A DNA stretch of 14,434 nt from an uncultured Prevotella sp. (GTDB lineage: Bacteria; Bacteroidota; Bacteroidia; Bacteroidales; Bacteroidaceae): the NCBI GenBank assembly GCA_934281565.1, contig CAKQXI010000047.1, positions 1 to 14,434 of the forward strand, read 5' to 3'. The notes beneath the pieces are model-generated. The model saw nothing but the letters and a program-made list of their open reading frames with translations, was not told where the DNA came from and searched no databases. Made by a program: the position numbers and the translations under genes. Below are positions 12,370 to 14,434 of this stretch, piece after piece (the stretch's first letter is position 1; each line of letters opens with the position of its first letter).

Positions 12370-14434
12370 ATGAAAAAAGGATGTATGATAATGTTCGGAG
12401 CAATCGCTCTCGCAGCCTGCTCCGAGAGTGAGAACTTTACGCAGCCCAACTTATCCACGGATAAGATTGCCTTTCATGCTGCTACGCTCAATGATTGGGG
12501 AACAACTTCAGAGACCGTTTCCCAGTCGGCAACATCACGTGTAGTGGATGCAGCCAACCAGAACGGACCTCTGGCAGTGCAAAGCTCCCTTGGCTGTCCA
12601 CTCTATCTACACCCAGTGGAGCAAGTAGGCATACACATCTGGAACAAGGACAACCAGCCTGTCACTCGCTCTGGCGTACTGCTCGCCGATACGGAGAAAG
12701 AGACCACCGTGGCTACACGTGGTGCCAAGCAAACCTCGCTCTCTGGATACAGCTCTTTCGGCGTAAGTGCCATCTATAAGAAGACATCCGACACAGGCGA
12801 TGGCTCCGTGTTCTTCGCCAACCAGCCGGCGGCTCCATACACCACTGGCTCCCAAACCTTGACATGGCATATCCCAGACAATACAAACTATTATTGGCCT
12901 ACCGATGGCTCACTCTCTTTCTATGCCTACGCACCTCATACAGACGATGCTAACATGGTATCGGTAGGCACGGACATAGACGGCGTGAAGACCATCCACT
13001 ACAAGGCTTCCGATACGGACATTACAGGTCAGCCCGACTTGATTGTGGCGAGCACCACCGAGTCGCGCCAGTCTACGGATGCCTCCAAGGGCGTAAACCT
13101 CCCGTTCGCCCATGCCTTGACAGCCGTGTCGTTTGCTGTCAGCTCCGACTTGAAAGATGCCATCGGAACAGGTACAATAGATAAGGTGGAAGTTGTCGGT
13201 GTTCACGATGAGGGCGATTGTACCCTTACTGCCACAACCTCTGCGCCATCTACGACCTTTGCATGGTCAAACCAGCAAGGCACGCAGACATATTCTTTCA
13301 CACTCACTGGTGTAACCATCGGTACAGACTTGGCATTGACATCGGGTGACAACACCTTGATGATGATACCCCAGACCTTGCCTGATGGGGCAATGGTGAA
13401 GTTCACTTTCACTGTCAATGGTGCACAGCAAGTGCTTTCCGCTCCTATCAACGGACAGACATGGGTACCGGGTGCAAGTGTCATCTACAAGTTGTCGGCG
13501 AAAGCAGTCAACTCGTTAGGTGCCAGTGATTTCGCTTATCCTACCGCAGAGGCTTGGCAAACCGCTTCTTATCCTGTGTCTGCCTTTGATGCCAATGAGC
13601 AAATCGGCTTGTATGTCGTGGATGAGAATAACAATGTTGTGGAGGAAAACATCCCCGTGACCAAGCAGGCTGACGGTTCTTGGACTACGGCAAAGAGCTT
13701 CTTGAAGTTGGCGAAATATAAGTATTTCGCTTATTATCCTTATTCTGCCACGACGCCAACCGTAACTCCTTCTGCCACTACTGCCGAGGATTTCTTCAAG
13801 GATAAGATTGACAACTGGCCGCTTGCGGCTGACCAGAGCGCAGACCTCGCTACCTTGAAAGCGCAAGACTTGCAAGTGGCAAAGGGCGTAGTGGCTGCCG
13901 ATGCCAGTACCCTCACTTTCCCTATGGCGCATAAGATGGGTCTTGCCGTCTTGACATTGGGCAGCAAGCAAATCCCTACCACTCGTACTTTTACGACCGA
14001 TGATTATAAGAAGTATTACAATGCCGATGGTACATTAGGTTCCTTGACAGGCGTACCCATCTCAGCCTACATTGATTCCGACGATAAGACGAAGGTAACA
14101 GCCGCTGATAACTTCGAGGGTACAAGCAATCGCCCTTACAAGCATACAGCCAGCAGCACAACCTCAGGCAGCACGAGCAGCACAACAAAATATTTCTCAA
14201 TAGTAAAGCCAAGTACCGCCACAACTTTCCAAAGTAAGGCTGGCATAGATAATGCTTGGCATACCAATGCCGTAACTTTCAACGTATCACCCGGTTCTGC
14301 AGAAACAAAGGCAGCCGAGAGTGACTCTCTCTTCATCTTCTTAGCGCGCCGATACAATTGCGCGGGAAAGGTGGAGGAATTTACTGCTCCTAAAACAGGG
14401 AATTATAAGTTGGAATGTTGGGGGGCACAAGGAA
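12370..14434 (+). CDS. Large fimbrillin-like lipoprotein with glycine-rich domain, candidate tip adhesin (3' end outside window)
   Basis: An open frame from ATG 12370 runs off the right edge (688 codons seen). The signal peptide is short, with lipobox LAAC (C17, then SESENF). Residues about 25-375 resemble a fimbrillin-like (Mfa-like) two-domain unit: KIAFHAATLNDWG, then SGYSSFGVSAIYKK, LSFYAYAPHT, DLIVASTTESRQ, FAHALTAVSFAVSSD and NTLMMIPQTLPDGA. Residues about 385-560 repeat the pattern: ANEQIGLYVVDENNN, then KYKYFAYYPYSA and LTFPMAHKMGLAVLTL. A Ser/Thr-rich linker (about 593-608) follows. The last 25 residues, AGKVEEFTAPKTGNYKLECWGAQG, are the classic start of the glycine-rich domain also found in ALK/LTK and many Bacteroidetes surface proteins. 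Last position, large size and an added domain fit a tip adhesin, by analogy with Mfa5. The ligand is unknown. Confidence 0.78.
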   Translation, partial: MKKGCMIMFGAIALAACSESENFTQPNLSTDKIAFHAATLNDWGTTSETVSQSATSRVVDAANQNGPLAVQSSLGCPLYLHPVEQVGIHIWNKDNQPVTRSGVLLADTEKETTVATRGAKQTSLSGYSSFGVSAIYKKTSDTGDGSVFFANQPAAPYTTGSQTLTWHIPDNTNYYWPTDGSLSFYAYAPHTDDANMVSVGTDIDGVKTIHYKASDTDITGQPDLIVASTTESRQSTDASKGVNLPFAHALTAVSFAVSSDLKDAIGTGTIDKVEVVGVHDEGDCTLTATTSAPSTTFAWSNQQGTQTYSFTLTGVTIGTDLALTSGDNTLMMIPQTLPDGAMVKFTFTVNGAQQVLSAPINGQTWVPGASVIYKLSAKAVNSLGASDFAYPTAEAWQTASYPVSAFDANEQIGLYVVDENNNVVEENIPVTKQADGSWTTAKSFLKLAKYKYFAYYPYSATTPTVTPSATTAEDFFKDKIDNWPLAADQSADLATLKAQDLQVAKGVVAADASTLTFPMAHKMGLAVLTLGSKQIPTTRTFTTDDYKKYYNADGTLGSLTGVPISAYIDSDDKTKVTAADNFEGTSNRPYKHTASSTTSGSTSSTTKYFSIVKPSTATTFQSKAGIDNAWHTNAVTFNVSPGSAETKAAESDSLFIFLARRYNCAGKVEEFTAPKTGNYKLECWGAQG

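Overview
The window looks like a chromosomal segment of a Bacteroidales bacterium, most likely Prevotellaceae (Prevotella/Segatella) or a close relative. The evidence is repeated Bacteroidetes-type promoters (TTTG about 20 bp before TAnnTTTG), no Shine-Dalgarno sequences, tRNA genes without encoded CCA, DUF3575/DUF3868 and FimB/Mfa2-family fimbrial genes, and Bacteroidetes-style insertion sequences. The genus is an inference.

Left part (1-3600) is accessory DNA. It holds the 5' end of an IS982-like transposase running off the left edge, then a 338-bp internally deleted IS4-type element with both inverted repeats (298-635). That element sits 7 bp before the ATG of a large outer-membrane beta-barrel protein (643-3432). 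A truncated gene remnant follows (3455-3592).

The middle (3576-5971) is housekeeping DNA: tRNA-Ser(UGA) with its own promoter and terminator, a tiny promoter-leader-terminator unit that looks like a short RNA gene, thyX (flavin-dependent thymidylate synthase) and trmO (tRNA m6t6A37 methyltransferase) diverging from overlapping promoters, a palindromic extragenic repeat, and tRNA-Phe(GAA).

The right part (6219-14434) is a Mfa/Fim-type (type V) fimbrial operon read left to right from one clear promoter at 6219-6251. The order is DUF3575 protein, DUF3868/OmpA/TPR protein, FimA-like major fimbrillin lipoprotein, FimB/Mfa2-like anchor lipoprotein, a second fimbrillin-like lipoprotein, and a very large lipoprotein that runs off the right edge. 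The last protein has two fimbrillin-like halves, a Ser/Thr linker and the start of a glycine-rich (ALK/LTK-type) domain; I read it as a candidate tip adhesin. All four structural subunits have a lipobox, as expected for type V pili, whose subunits are exported as lipoproteins and assembled outside after proteolytic trimming. The intergenic gaps of this operon contain RNA stem-loops (8410-8533) and a long repeat-built palindrome (12192-12334) that may set relative subunit levels.

No CRISPR array, rRNA or replication origin was seen. The most interesting items are the tip-adhesin architecture, the 3891-3966 mini-transcript, the mosaic composition of the major fimbrillin gene, and the structured gaps of the fimbrial operon.
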